Assembly (NCBI RefSeq): GCF_034039665.1
Contig: NZ_CP120131.1
Location: 522,206-586,205, forward strand
Length of the DNA stretch: 64,000 nt
Direction of reading: 5' to 3'
Source: Mammaliicoccus sp. Dog046
GTDB lineage: Bacteria; Bacillota; Bacilli; Staphylococcales; Staphylococcaceae
In this document: positions 34,954 through 43,372 of the stretch, one piece after another
Position numbering within the stretch: position 1 is the stretch's first letter
Layout: each line of letters starts with the position of its first letter
Translations under genes and position numbers: made by a program
Notes under the pieces: generated by a model
What the model was told of the DNA's origin: nothing
Database searches by the model: none
Seen by the model: only the letters and a program-made list of their open reading frames with translations

Positions 34954-35823
34954 TTATAAGTTGTATTTTGTAACGAGTGTTTGAACTGTTTCTAATGCTT
35001 CGTCATTTAAAGGTGATAGTGGTCGTTTAACTTCACCAGCTTCAATGCCTTTAGTAGATAGAATTGCTTTTAAAGTTGGATAAATACCTAAAGCTAGAAT
35101 CTGTTCAATGATATCGTTTGTTTCGTGTTGGATTTTATAGGCTTCTTGAATGTCACCTTGTTGAGCAAGTTCAAATATTTCTCTGGCACGGCGACCATTG
35201 ACGTTATAAGTAGAACCAATGGCACCATCTACACCAGACACAACTGCTTGAATAAGCATTTCATCGAACCCTGATAATATAAGTTTGTTAGGAAAAGCTT
35301 TTCTAATGCGTTCTAATAGATAAAAATCTGCTGCAGTATATTTAATGCCAATAATCTTTTCATTTTCAAATAGTGTTTCGAATTGTTGAATAGATAAATT
35401 AACGCCTGTTAATGCTGGAATAGAATATATAATCATATCATTACCAGTAGCTTCAATGATGGCATCATAATAGTATTTAATTTCTTCAAAACTAAATGGA
35501 TAATAGAACGGTGTTACTGCAGATAATGCGTCATATCCGAGTTCTGTTGCATATTGTCCTAATGCGATCGCTTCTTGTAAATCAAGAGCGCCTACTTGAG
35601 CGATAAGTTTAATGTCGTTTCCTGCCTCATCTTTAATAATGTTAAAGACGCGTTTCTTCTGTTCAGTGTTCATTAAAAAATTCTCGCCCGAACTACCATT
35701 CACATATAATCCATCTATACCTTGAACATCAATGTTCTGACGAATGATTTGTCTTAAACCCGTTTCTAAAATATTGCCTTCTTTGTCAAAAGGTACAAGT
35801 AATGCTGAATATAATCCATTCAT
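34954..35823 (-). CDS. nanA: N-acetylneuraminate lyase NanA
   Basis: A 289-residue class I aldolase that splits sialic acid into N-acetylmannosamine and pyruvate. The Schiff-base lysine is in [10 protein letters not shown] (Lys161), the catalytic Tyr in [10 protein letters not shown] (Tyr133) and the carboxylate loop is GSSGENFLM (residues 43-51). AAGGAG precedes the ATG. First gene of the nanA-nanT unit; divergent from two GntR regulators. The promoter carries a cre-like site and a palindrome over the -35. Confidence 0.92.
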   Translation of the reverse strand: MNGLYSALLVPFDKEGNILETGLRQIIRQNIDVQGIDGLYVNGSSGENFLMNTEQKKRVFNIIKDEAGNDIKLIAQVGALDLQEAIALGQYATELGYDALSAVTPFYYPFSFEEIKYYYDAIIEATGNDMIIYSIPALTGVNLSIQQFETLFENEKIIGIKYTAADFYLLERIRKAFPNKLILSGFDEMLIQAVVSGVDGAIGSTYNVNGRRAREIFELAQQGDIQEAYKIQHETNDIIEQILALGIYPTLKAILSTKGIEAGEVKRPLSPLNDEALETVQTLVTKYNL

Positions 35824-35879
35824 ATAAAAACTCCTTATTCTTTATTATTGATAATATTGTCAGACCAATTTATAATCAC

Positions 35880-35909
35880 ATTGTAAGCGATTTCTTGTTG
35901 ACGTGTCAA
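35880..35909 (-). promoter_or_regulatory. nanA promoter with cre-like site and palindromic operator
   Basis: On the reverse strand: -35 TTGACA (35909-35904), 18-bp spacer, -10 TACAAT (35885-35880). Read on the plus strand, TGTAAGCGATTTCT (35882-35895) matches the cre consensus except at the last base and covers the -10 and spacer. TTGAC-GT-GTCAA (35898-35909) is a palindrome over the -35, a likely GntR operator. Both would repress nanAT. Confidence 0.6.
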
Positions 35910-35972
35910 ACGTTTTTACATTTTACAAGATGAGATATGATAAAATAAATAAGAATATAGGAGGTAGAGATG

Positions 35973-36656
35973 ATGATGAAACGCATGTCATTAGTTGATG
36001 TTGCAGTTGAGAATTTAAAGGAATATATTGCTGAAAATCAATTTGAAAATGGAGATAAACTACCTTCAGAAAAGATGCTCATTGATCAACTTGGTGTGAG
36101 TCGAACAGTTGTAAGAGAAGCAATTAGTCGTTTGCAACAAAGTGGTTTAATACAGGTGAAGTCAGGAAGCGGTATGTTTATTACTGATAAGAATGAACAC
36201 TTGTCTATGTTATTTGAATCACATATGAAAGTTCATGGATTTGAAATTAAAGAATTATTAGAAGTTCGAAAGATTTTAGAACTTGGCGCTATTCGTCTTA
36301 TTATTGAGAATAGTATTCCAATAGATGCGCAAAAATTAAAAGATATCAATGATGTTTATTATAAATCTAATAAACAATCTAAAAAATTAGCAGAATATGA
36401 TTCATCATTTCATGAAACAATCATATTATTTACAAATAATCAGACACTCATATCGATGAGTAAAGTGATTAAAGAATACTTTATAAAGAACCAATTCAAT
36501 CAAATTGTTGATAAAGAAGATATTAAACGTTCATATAAAGAACATAATGAAATCATTAATGCACTTGAAACAAAAGACCTTTCTTTAGGACATGATGTGA
36601 TAAATAAGCATTTAACACGAGTGATTGATTGGATCGAAGAATTGGGGCAAATATAA
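35973..36656 (+). CDS. GntR-family (FCD/FadR type) regulator, first
   Basis: About 227 residues: N-terminal winged helix (NGDKLPSEKMLIDQLGVSRT, about residues 23-42, then VVREAISRLQQSGLI) and a C-terminal FCD ligand domain with a metal-type His in YDSSFHETIILF. It is divergent from nanAT and upstream of the sugar kinase, so control by sialic acid or ManNAc (a NanR-like role) is inferred. AGGAGGT favours one of the ATGs at 35970-35976. The stop shares one base with the next gene. Confidence 0.85.
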   Translation: MMKRMSLVDVAVENLKEYIAENQFENGDKLPSEKMLIDQLGVSRTVVREAISRLQQSGLIQVKSGSGMFITDKNEHLSMLFESHMKVHGFEIKELLEVRKILELGAIRLIIENSIPIDAQKLKDINDVYYKSNKQSKKLAEYDSSFHETIILFTNNQTLISMSKVIKEYFIKNQFNQIVDKEDIKRSYKEHNEIINALETKDLSLGHDVINKHLTRVIDWIEELGQI

Positions 36657-37294
36657 TGGGGAATTTAAATAAAGTTGAAGTACAGAGTTTAAAGGCACAA
36701 GTATTGCAAGAAATAAAAAATTATATATTAAATACCGGTTTATCAGAAGGAGATAAATTACCTACAGAAAGAGCATTTACGGAGATGTATGGTGTAAGTC
36801 GTTCTGTAGTAAGAGAAGCGTTAAGTTATTTGGAACATACTGGTGTGATTGAAACTGTTCAAGGTAGAGGTACCGTCATTAAAGCACCAGATATAACACA
36901 TTTATTAGAAGGATTTTTATTTAGTTTTCAAGTGGCGAATGGATCTAAGAAAGATTTACTTTCATTAAGAATTATATTTGAGTGTGCGGCTATTGAAGAA
37001 ATTGTTAACTTAAATAGAGACATTAGTCAGCTCAAATTAATTGTAGAAGAAGATGTTACAAACCATTTTGAAAATGATAAGGCGTTTCATCAAGCTATCT
37101 TAAAATCATCAGGTAATGTGTTATTTGAGCAATTAAGTTCCGTTATTCAATCGTATTTTTATCATGCTGAAGAAGAGGGAGACTTGATTGATTATACGCA
37201 TACGAATGATGTGCATCGTCAAATTGTTAAAGCAATTGAAAGTAAAGACGCACCATTAGCGAAATCTATTTTGACTGAACATTTATCTAAGTAG
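36656..37294 (+). CDS. GntR-family (FCD/FadR type) regulator, second
   Basis: A 212-residue paralogue of the preceding gene, with the same winged helix (LSEGDKLPTERAFTEMYGVS, then RSVVREALSYLEHTGVI) and an FCD domain with NDKAFHQAILKSSGN. It begins at the last base of the first regulator, so both are made from one message. Two adjacent FadR-type regulators may form a heteromer or respond to different ligands; unknown. The ROK kinase follows after 9 bp. Confidence 0.85.
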   Translation: MGNLNKVEVQSLKAQVLQEIKNYILNTGLSEGDKLPTERAFTEMYGVSRSVVREALSYLEHTGVIETVQGRGTVIKAPDITHLLEGFLFSFQVANGSKKDLLSLRIIFECAAIEEIVNLNRDISQLKLIVEEDVTNHFENDKAFHQAILKSSGNVLFEQLSSVIQSYFYHAEEEGDLIDYTHTNDVHRQIVKAIESKDAPLAKSILTEHLSK

Positions 37295-37303
37295 GGGGAT
37301 TAT

Positions 37304-38164
37304 ATGGATATTTCAATAGATATCGGGGGCACTTACATCAAATCATGTGTCATAGATAATCAAAATCAAATGCATAGTTATAAAAAAATTGAAACACCTA
37401 GTAATAAAGAAGGCAGCATATTAGAAGAAGTAAAGAAAATCATTGAATCATATAAACAACAATTTCAGTTAGAAAATCCGAATGTTGGTATTTCAACTGC
37501 AGGTGTTGTTGACTCCGAAAAAGGTGTTATTACTTATGCAGGTCCGACAATGCCATATTATGATGGGACGAACTTTAAAGAGGCATTATCAGACATTACG
37601 AATAAAGTTGTGATTAATAATGATGTATCTTGTGCATTGTTAGGTGAATTAGGTGACAATCAACAAAAATATAAATCAATATTTTTACTTACAATTGGCA
37701 CGGGTATAGGTGGTGCTTATTTTGAAAATCAATTGTTAGAAGGTTATCAATATAGAGCATGTGAAATTGGTTATTTATTATATGATAAAGAAACAAAGAA
37801 GACTTATGAAGACAGAGGATCAACAACAGCTCTTAAAAATAAAATCAAACAACAATACCATCAATATTTATCAGTTGAACAATTATTTGAAGAAGCAGCA
37901 AAAGGGGACGTTAAAGCAAATACTGTATTAAAAGAATGGGGTAAAGATGTTGCTGAAGGTATTGCACAAATTCAAATAATATTTGATCCGGAAATTATTT
38001 TAATTGGTGGAGGCATTTCACAACAACGTGAAAATTTAATTTCATTTATCGAACCATTTATAGATGATTTCCTACCCGAAGCATACGGTCATGCTACAAT
38101 TACAACGACATCAAAGGGCAATGACTCGGCGTTGTATGGAGCGATTTCAGCGTTTCACAATTAA
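37304..38164 (+). CDS. nanK: ROK-family kinase, probable ManNAc kinase
   Basis: A 286-residue sugar kinase of the ROK family. Phosphate loop DIGGTYIKSCVID at the N-terminus; second phosphate motif LLTIGTGIGGAYFENQLLEG (about residue 128). The usual zinc site is missing: the ROK EIGH segment reads EIGYLLY and no CxCGxxGC follows, a loss also known in some streptococcal-type ROK kinases. Context with nanA and nanT suggests phosphorylation of N-acetylmannosamine. RBS AGGGGGAT. Confidence 0.8.
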   Translation: MDISIDIGGTYIKSCVIDNQNQMHSYKKIETPSNKEGSILEEVKKIIESYKQQFQLENPNVGISTAGVVDSEKGVITYAGPTMPYYDGTNFKEALSDITNKVVINNDVSCALLGELGDNQQKYKSIFLLTIGTGIGGAYFENQLLEGYQYRACEIGYLLYDKETKKTYEDRGSTTALKNKIKQQYHQYLSVEQLFEEAAKGDVKANTVLKEWGKDVAEGIAQIQIIFDPEIILIGGGISQQRENLISFIEPFIDDFLPEAYGHATITTTSKGNDSALYGAISAFHN

Positions 38165-38206
38165 TTGTTAACTGTTATTACAGAATGGTTAACAATGTGG
38201 TATAAT
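38165..38206 (+). promoter_or_regulatory. BirA operator and bioY promoter
   Basis: TTGTTAAC (38165-38172), 15-bp spacer, GTTAACAA (38188-38195) is a perfect BirA (biotin repressor) operator. The promoter lies within it: -35 TTACAG (38178-38183), 17-bp spacer, -10 TATAAT (38201-38206). BirA bound with biotinyl-AMP would cover the -35, so bioY is expected to be shut when biotin is ample. Confidence 0.85.
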
Positions 38207-38237
38207 CATTGATATCTTAAGATTTGGAGTGAGTAAG

Positions 38238-38792
38238 TTGAAAACAAGAGATATCGTTATGATTGCAATGTTTACCGCATTTATTTCTGTAATGGCATTT
38301 ATTCCACCGATTCCATTACCTATTATGCCAGTACCAATTGTATTACAAAATATAGGAATTATTTTAGCGGGTTGTTTATTAGGGTATAAGAGAGGGACTT
38401 TAAGTGTTGTTATCTTCTTACTACTTGTAGCAATCGGGTTACCTGTATTATCAGGAGGTAGAGGTGGACTAGGTGTATTCTTTGGACCATCTGCAGGGTA
38501 TTTAATTGGATATCCAATTGTCGCATTTCTTATTGGATTCTTTATAGATAAAAAGTGGAAAAAATTAACCTTCGTATACGCATTGTGTGTGAACTTAATC
38601 ATAGGTGTGTTGTTACTGAATATCATAGGCGGTTATGCTATGGGTGAATTTATGAATGTTTCTATTATACATAGATACAAACTAGCAGCTGCGTTCTTGC
38701 CAGGGGATATTGTTAAAGCAGTACTTGCAACTATGTTACTATTTAGTTTAAAGAATGTACCTGAAATTAAGAGATTAAGACAAAATGGATGA
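38238..38792 (+). CDS. bioY: Biotin transporter substrate-binding protein BioY
   Basis: About 184 residues, six membrane helices. BioY text: IPPIPLPIMPVPIVLQNIGIILAG near the N-terminus and GGRGGLGVFFGPSAGYLIGYP in the middle. It is the S-component of an ECF importer; the energising EcfA/T genes are not in this window. A TTG at 38238 is preferred over the GTG at 38229 because TGGAG is then correctly spaced. A BirA operator upstream independently confirms the biotin role. Confidence 0.93.
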   Translation: MKTRDIVMIAMFTAFISVMAFIPPIPLPIMPVPIVLQNIGIILAGCLLGYKRGTLSVVIFLLLVAIGLPVLSGGRGGLGVFFGPSAGYLIGYPIVAFLIGFFIDKKWKKLTFVYALCVNLIIGVLLLNIIGGYAMGEFMNVSIIHRYKLAAAFLPGDIVKAVLATMLLFSLKNVPEIKRLRQNG

Positions 38793-38801
38793 GGTGTTGT
38801 A

Positions 38802-39545
38802 ATGGTTACATTTAGTGATATTGAAACAGATGGAGATATATTAGAAGATACTGATCGCTATACCCATTTTCAAACATTACATAAACGTATTCAATATGAT
38901 TCAAATAAGATTGTTTATAAACAAATGCCTGATTTAGAAACATTTAAGAACGATGAACATATGTTGAAAAAGCTACACGAACAACATGAACAGCCATTTT
39001 TAAAGTTTGTATTTCCTGAAAATGAAATGATTGATGATCAACTCGGTTCATATTTAAAAGAACAAGGTTACGAATATAGTTGGATAGAATTATATATCAA
39101 TCATGACAAAGATTTTCATACAAAGCATAATGAAGCGATAGAAGTTGTTGAAACAAATGATGATAATTTAGTAGATTTCATGAATTTATCTTATGAATTT
39201 GATAAGGAATATGGCGAAGATTATGCAGAATTAAAAATTACTACGAATAAAGAACAATTCGCAGCGACCAATCCAATTCAAGTGATTGCTTATTACAAAG
39301 ATAAACCAGCTGGAATTTTACTTGTCTGGAAACAAGCGCATTATGTTGAAATAGATAGTTTTGCGGTGGATGAATCATTACGTCGGAAAGGCATTGGAAC
39401 AGAGATGCAAGCTTATGTCTCAAAAATTGCACAAGATAAGCCAATTATATTAGTTGCTGACGGAGAAGATACAGCTAAAGATATGTATCAAGCACAAGGG
39501 TATAAATATAGTGGTTTCCAATATGAAGCTTTAAAAGAATATTAA
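38802..39545 (+). CDS. GNAT-family acetyltransferase
   Basis: A 247-residue protein with the acetyl-CoA binding segment ESLRRKGIGTEMQAYVSKI (about residues 190-208) after the strand YVEIDSFAVD. The N-terminal ~110 residues form a second, less recognisable domain. Substrate unknown. GATGAGGTG precedes the ATG, 9 bp past bioY, so it likely shares the biotin-controlled message. It ends at a terminator shared with fdhD. Confidence 0.83.
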   Translation: MVTFSDIETDGDILEDTDRYTHFQTLHKRIQYDSNKIVYKQMPDLETFKNDEHMLKKLHEQHEQPFLKFVFPENEMIDDQLGSYLKEQGYEYSWIELYINHDKDFHTKHNEAIEVVETNDDNLVDFMNLSYEFDKEYGEDYAELKITTNKEQFAATNPIQVIAYYKDKPAGILLVWKQAHYVEIDSFAVDESLRRKGIGTEMQAYVSKIAQDKPIILVADGEDTAKDMYQAQGYKYSGFQYEALKEY

Positions 39546-39560
39546 AAACTAATCTGAACA

Positions 39561-39602
39561 AAAAACACACTAAACTTATAAATATAAGTTCAGTGTGTTT
39601 TT
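39561..39602. terminator. Bidirectional terminator, GNAT gene/fdhD
   Basis: 19-bp stem AAAAACACACTAAACTTAT (39561-39579) with its near-complement (39584-39602), one internal mismatch, T/A flanks on both sides. Confidence 0.9.
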
Positions 39603-39603
39603 A

Positions 39604-40395
39604 TTAATTTTGTATAATTCTTTCAGCATGACTATAAACATTAAAACTACCGTCTCTAATAAATCCTACAGCTGTAATATTTAAGTCATTTGCTAATTCG
39701 ATTGCTAAGTTCGTTGGTGCGGATTTAGATAAAATAATACCGACACCGATTTTTGAAGCTTTAATTAATATTTCCGAGGAAATACGACCACTAAATATCA
39801 ACACTTTATCTCGAATAGATACATTGTTTTGAATACAATAACCATATAATTTATCTAAAGCATTGTGTCTGCCAATGTCTGATCGGTGTTCATAAAACTC
39901 ACTACCATCACTAATCGCTGCATTGTGTAATCCACCTGTTTGTTTGAATACTTTACTTTCTGAATGTAATCTTTCCATCATTGATAAAATTTGATCCGCA
40001 TTGATGGTTACTTTAGATTGAGATACCTTAGAAGTTTGAACATCATTATTGAAGTAGAATGCTCTACTTTTTCCACAACATGATGATAAGACGCGTTGCG
40101 TATACTGTTTAGTACGTGGATCAATCGGGTGGGTTAATTCAACATGTGCAAACCCTTTTGAGTCATCGATTGTGATTTGTTTTAAATCTTTTCCACTAAA
40201 GATGACACCTTCAGAAGCTAAAAATCCTAAAACGAGTTCTTTGAAATTTTTTGGAGAGCAGATGATCGTAGCAAATTCTTCACCATTGATCATGATAGTT
40301 AGTGGGAATTCAGTAACGTAAAAATCAGTTGTCTCGACGAACTGATTGTTTTCATATTTTAAAATATTTTGATTGTAAGTCATATCCCTATTCAT
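39604..40395 (-). CDS. fdhD: Formate dehydrogenase sulfurtransferase FdhD
   Basis: About 263 residues. FdhD passes sulfur to the molybdenum-guanine-dinucleotide cofactor of formate dehydrogenases. The cysteine pair sits in VLSSCCGKSRAF, in place of the CxxC of E. coli FdhD, and the cofactor-binding stretch DIGRHNALDKLYGYC and FSGRISSEILIKASKIG follow. The open frame extends upstream, but GGGGGAAAT points to the ATG at 40395. Divergent from the formate-dehydrogenase-like gene, its expected client. Confidence 0.92.
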   Translation of the reverse strand: MNRDMTYNQNILKYENNQFVETTDFYVTEFPLTIMINGEEFATIICSPKNFKELVLGFLASEGVIFSGKDLKQITIDDSKGFAHVELTHPIDPRTKQYTQRVLSSCCGKSRAFYFNNDVQTSKVSQSKVTINADQILSMMERLHSESKVFKQTGGLHNAAISDGSEFYEHRSDIGRHNALDKLYGYCIQNNVSIRDKVLIFSGRISSEILIKASKIGVGIILSKSAPTNLAIELANDLNITAVGFIRDGSFNVYSHAERIIQN

Positions 40396-40531
40396 ACGAT
40401 TTCCCCCACTTATAAAGCTATTAATATAATGATTATACTTATAAATTAGTGTTATATAAAGTGGAAGCACTTTCAATTATATTTCAATTTGAATATAATG
40501 AAAGTAATCGAATTATTAGAGGGGGATAAAA

Positions 40532-42892
40532 ATGGGGAAGACAAAACATCAAGGTCCAATGAAGAAAGACATGAAACTTGCACCTGAATTTTGGGTTAGT
40601 CCGATACCCTTTGGATTAGGTAAAGTGAAGCCTAAACATATTAGAGATACAATGAAAATTGTTTGGGACAATAAAGATAATTTAAATTATGCTAAAAATA
40701 TTATTACAAAAGGTGTTTGTGATGGTTGTGCGCTAGGTGTATCAGGATTAAGTGATCAAACGTTAACTGGTCCTCATGTATGTACAACGCGTTTTAATGT
40801 ATTAAGGTTAAATACAATGCCTGAAATTAAACCTGAAATTCTTCATCAAGACATAGATGAATTAAGAAAATATAATAGTTCAGAATTAAGAAATTTAGGT
40901 CGTATTCCATATCCAATGATGCGAAGAAAAGGTGATCGTAAATTTATTCGTATTTCATGGGAAGAAGCGATGAATACAATCGCGGATAAGATGAAATCAT
41001 TAAATCCTAGAAATTATGCGTTTTACTTAACTTCTAGAGGTATTACAAATGAGTCGTATTATGTTGCCGGAAAAGTTGCGAGATTCTTAGGAGCTAACAA
41101 TCTTGATAATGCTTCGAGAATTTGTCATTCACCTAGTAAAACTGCAATGAAACGATCTGTTGGTGTTGGCGCTTCAACTTCGAATTACCAAGACTGGATC
41201 GGTACAGATGTATTACTTTTCTGGGGAAGTGTTGCGTCTAATTCGTCACCCGTTTCAACTAAATATATGTTGGAAGCTAAGAAGAAAGGGACAAAAATAA
41301 TCGTCGTGAACCCATATAAAGAACCTGCAATGGATAAATATTGGATACCTTCAGTAGCGGAATCAGCATTGTTTGGTACGAATGTTGCAGATGATTTCTA
41401 TCAAGTGAATATCGGTGGAGATATAGCATTTATGCACGGCATTATGAAACATTGGTTTGAAATGGAAGAAGAATCTTATGGTTCTGCAATCAATCATTCA
41501 TTTGTAGAGTCACATGTTTCAGGTTATGAAGAATTGAAAGAAACTGTTATAAACCAAACATGGGAAGAGATTGAACAGTCTAGCGGTGTTACTAAATCAC
41601 GCATTTATGATTTAGCATTAGAATTAGCGAAAGCAAAAAATGCTGTATTTGCATGGGCACTTGGTTTAACGATGCACGAATTTGCTACAGATAATATATC
41701 TCAAGTATGTAATTTAGCGCTGCTAAGAGGATTTTTAGGTAGAAAACATAGTGGGTTAATGCCATTCAGAGGACATTCAAGTGTTCAAGGTACTGGTGAA
41801 ATGGGTTGTGATCCATTTGTGTTACCAGGGGGTGCTTTTCATGGAGAAAATCATGAACGTATTGAGAAGTTATGGGGCTTTGATATCGCCGATTGGCAAG
41901 GCGATACAGTAGGTGTAACGTTGGAAAATGCGATGCTACCAGATGATCATGAAAGAAAAATTAAATGCTATTATTTATCTGGAGGAAACTTCTTAGAAAC
42001 AATGCCAGATCCGACATTTGTTGAAGAAGCATTAGAGAACTTAGAATTAAGGGTCCACCAAGATATTATTTTAAATACGTCAACTTTAGTTGATGCGAAA
42101 GAAACGGTTATTGTACTTCCAGCTAAGACGCGTTATGAACAAGATGGCGGAGGTACATCAACTTCAACTGAACGTATGGTATACTATTCACCTCAAATTG
42201 AAGGTAATCAAAATAGAATTAAAGAAGCGAGATCAGAATGGAAGATTTATATTGATTTAGCTAAAAGAATCAAACCTGAAACGGCACATTTAGTTGATTT
42301 TAAAGATGGACAAGAGATAAGAGAAGAAATCGCTAAAGCCAATCCAGATTACGAAGGCGTCCAATATTTGAAAAAACAAGGAGACGTATTCCAATGGGGC
42401 GGTGCTTGGTTGTGTGAAGATGGTATTTGTCCAACTGATGATGGAAAAGGTCATTTGATTGGCGTAGACATACCGAATTTAAATAAAAAAGCGGACGACT
42501 TTATGCTAACGACACGACGTGGTAAACAATTTAACTCTATGGTTTATGGCGAACACGAAACCTTTAACGAAGGTGGTAGATACGATGTCTTAATGAATAA
42601 AGAAGATGCTGAATCAATGAGTATAGCTGAAGGTGAAGGTGTTGTACTTCATAATGGCTTCGGTGTGTTCCAAGGCGTCGCAAAATATGTAGACATTCTA
42701 AAAGGTAATGTTGAAGTATACTTCCCAGAAGGAAACTACTTGTTACCAAGAGGACGATATGAGAAATTTGCAGAAATTCCTGATTACAACATAACTGTTA
42801 AGTTAGAAAAAGCTGATCGATTTAATGCGAAGAAAGACAGAGATTATTACGAGAAACCAGTTAAAGAATTAGAAGAAATACCACTACAATAG
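40532..42892 (+). CDS. Molybdopterin oxidoreductase, FdhF/YdeP family
   Basis: A 786-residue molybdenum bis-MGD enzyme. N-terminal cysteines KGVCDGCALG (residues ~64-73) plus a later Cys in GPHVCTT could hold an Fe-S cluster; the molybdenum ligand appears to be the Cys in NASRICHSPSKTAM (about residue 204). MGD-binding stretches include FWGSVASNSSPV and LMPFRGHSSVQGTGEMGCDP. It is related to formate dehydrogenase alpha chains, and fdhD next door supports formate oxidation, but electron-transfer subunits are absent, so activity is inferred. A TTTCAA-17-TATAAT promoter lies at 40,471-40,499. Confidence 0.85.
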   Translation: MGKTKHQGPMKKDMKLAPEFWVSPIPFGLGKVKPKHIRDTMKIVWDNKDNLNYAKNIITKGVCDGCALGVSGLSDQTLTGPHVCTTRFNVLRLNTMPEIKPEILHQDIDELRKYNSSELRNLGRIPYPMMRRKGDRKFIRISWEEAMNTIADKMKSLNPRNYAFYLTSRGITNESYYVAGKVARFLGANNLDNASRICHSPSKTAMKRSVGVGASTSNYQDWIGTDVLLFWGSVASNSSPVSTKYMLEAKKKGTKIIVVNPYKEPAMDKYWIPSVAESALFGTNVADDFYQVNIGGDIAFMHGIMKHWFEMEEESYGSAINHSFVESHVSGYEELKETVINQTWEEIEQSSGVTKSRIYDLALELAKAKNAVFAWALGLTMHEFATDNISQVCNLALLRGFLGRKHSGLMPFRGHSSVQGTGEMGCDPFVLPGGAFHGENHERIEKLWGFDIADWQGDTVGVTLENAMLPDDHERKIKCYYLSGGNFLETMPDPTFVEEALENLELRVHQDIILNTSTLVDAKETVIVLPAKTRYEQDGGGTSTSTERMVYYSPQIEGNQNRIKEARSEWKIYIDLAKRIKPETAHLVDFKDGQEIREEIAKANPDYEGVQYLKKQGDVFQWGGAWLCEDGICPTDDGKGHLIGVDIPNLNKKADDFMLTTRRGKQFNSMVYGEHETFNEGGRYDVLMNKEDAESMSIAEGEGVVLHNGFGVFQGVAKYVDILKGNVEVYFPEGNYLLPRGRYEKFAEIPDYNITVKLEKADRFNAKKDRDYYEKPVKELEEIPLQ

Positions 42893-42893
42893 T

Positions 42894-42937
42894 AAAAAAG
42901 TGTCGACATTGTTATATACTTTGTCGGCATTTTTTTA
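42894..42937 (+). terminator. Terminator of the formate-dehydrogenase-like gene
   Basis: Stem around GTGTCGACA/TGTCGGCA with flanking A- and T-tracts (42894-42936), a relative of the GTGCCGACAAAG hairpin at 15.5 kb. Confidence 0.85.
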
Positions 42938-42978
42938 TGTGCATGCTTTTTCTGCAGGAGTCAGCGCAAAAAAATCCT

Positions 42979-43301
42979 GAACATTGCAAGTGGAGGTCGA
43001 CAAGCAACATTGGAGCGCTGAATATTGCAAGTGAGGACCGAGAAGCAACATTGGAGCGCTGAACATTGCAAGTGGAGGCTGACAAGCAACATTGAGGCGC
43101 TGAACATTGCAAGTGGAGGTCGACAAGCAACATTGAGGCGCTGAACATTGCAAGTGGAGGCTGACAAGCAACATTGGAGCGTTGAATATTGCAAGTGAGG
43201 GCTGACAAGCAACATTGGAGCGTTGAACATTGCAAGTGGAGGTCGACAAGCAACATTGAGGCGCTGAACATTGCAAGTGAGGGCGGACAAGCAATATTGA
43301 G
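42979..43301. repeat. 41-bp tandem repeat array (7.9 units)
   Basis: Seven full 41-bp units starting at 42979, 43020, 43061, 43102, 43143, 43184 and 43225, and a 36-bp eighth from 43266. Each starts GAACATTGCAAGTG (or GAATATTG) and ends ACAAGCAACATTG plus eight bases. No unit has an insertion or deletion; differences are clustered at unit positions 14-23 and 33-41. Three reverse-strand frames stay open across it, because 41 is not a multiple of 3, but I do not regard them as genes. Confidence 0.95.
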
Positions 43302-43306
43302 CAAGG

Positions 43307-43372
43307 CTAACGAGATAGTTCTGAGTAACAATCCTGTTAGAAAATCTAACGAGATAGTTCTGGAAAACAATC
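43307..43372. repeat. Direct repeat pair beside the 41-bp array
   Basis: CTAACGAGATAGTTCTG occurs at 43307-43323 and 43346-43362, each followed three bases later by AACAATC; period 39 bp. GTTAG/CTAAC and GCTAACGAGAT/ATCTCGCTAGC form inverted repeats in the same stretch. The remaining bases to modA hold only promoter-like AT-rich sequence. Confidence 0.8.

Noticed and set aside
42979-43301. CRISPR array
   Set aside because: Units are directly adjacent with no unique spacers, and no cas genes are in the window.
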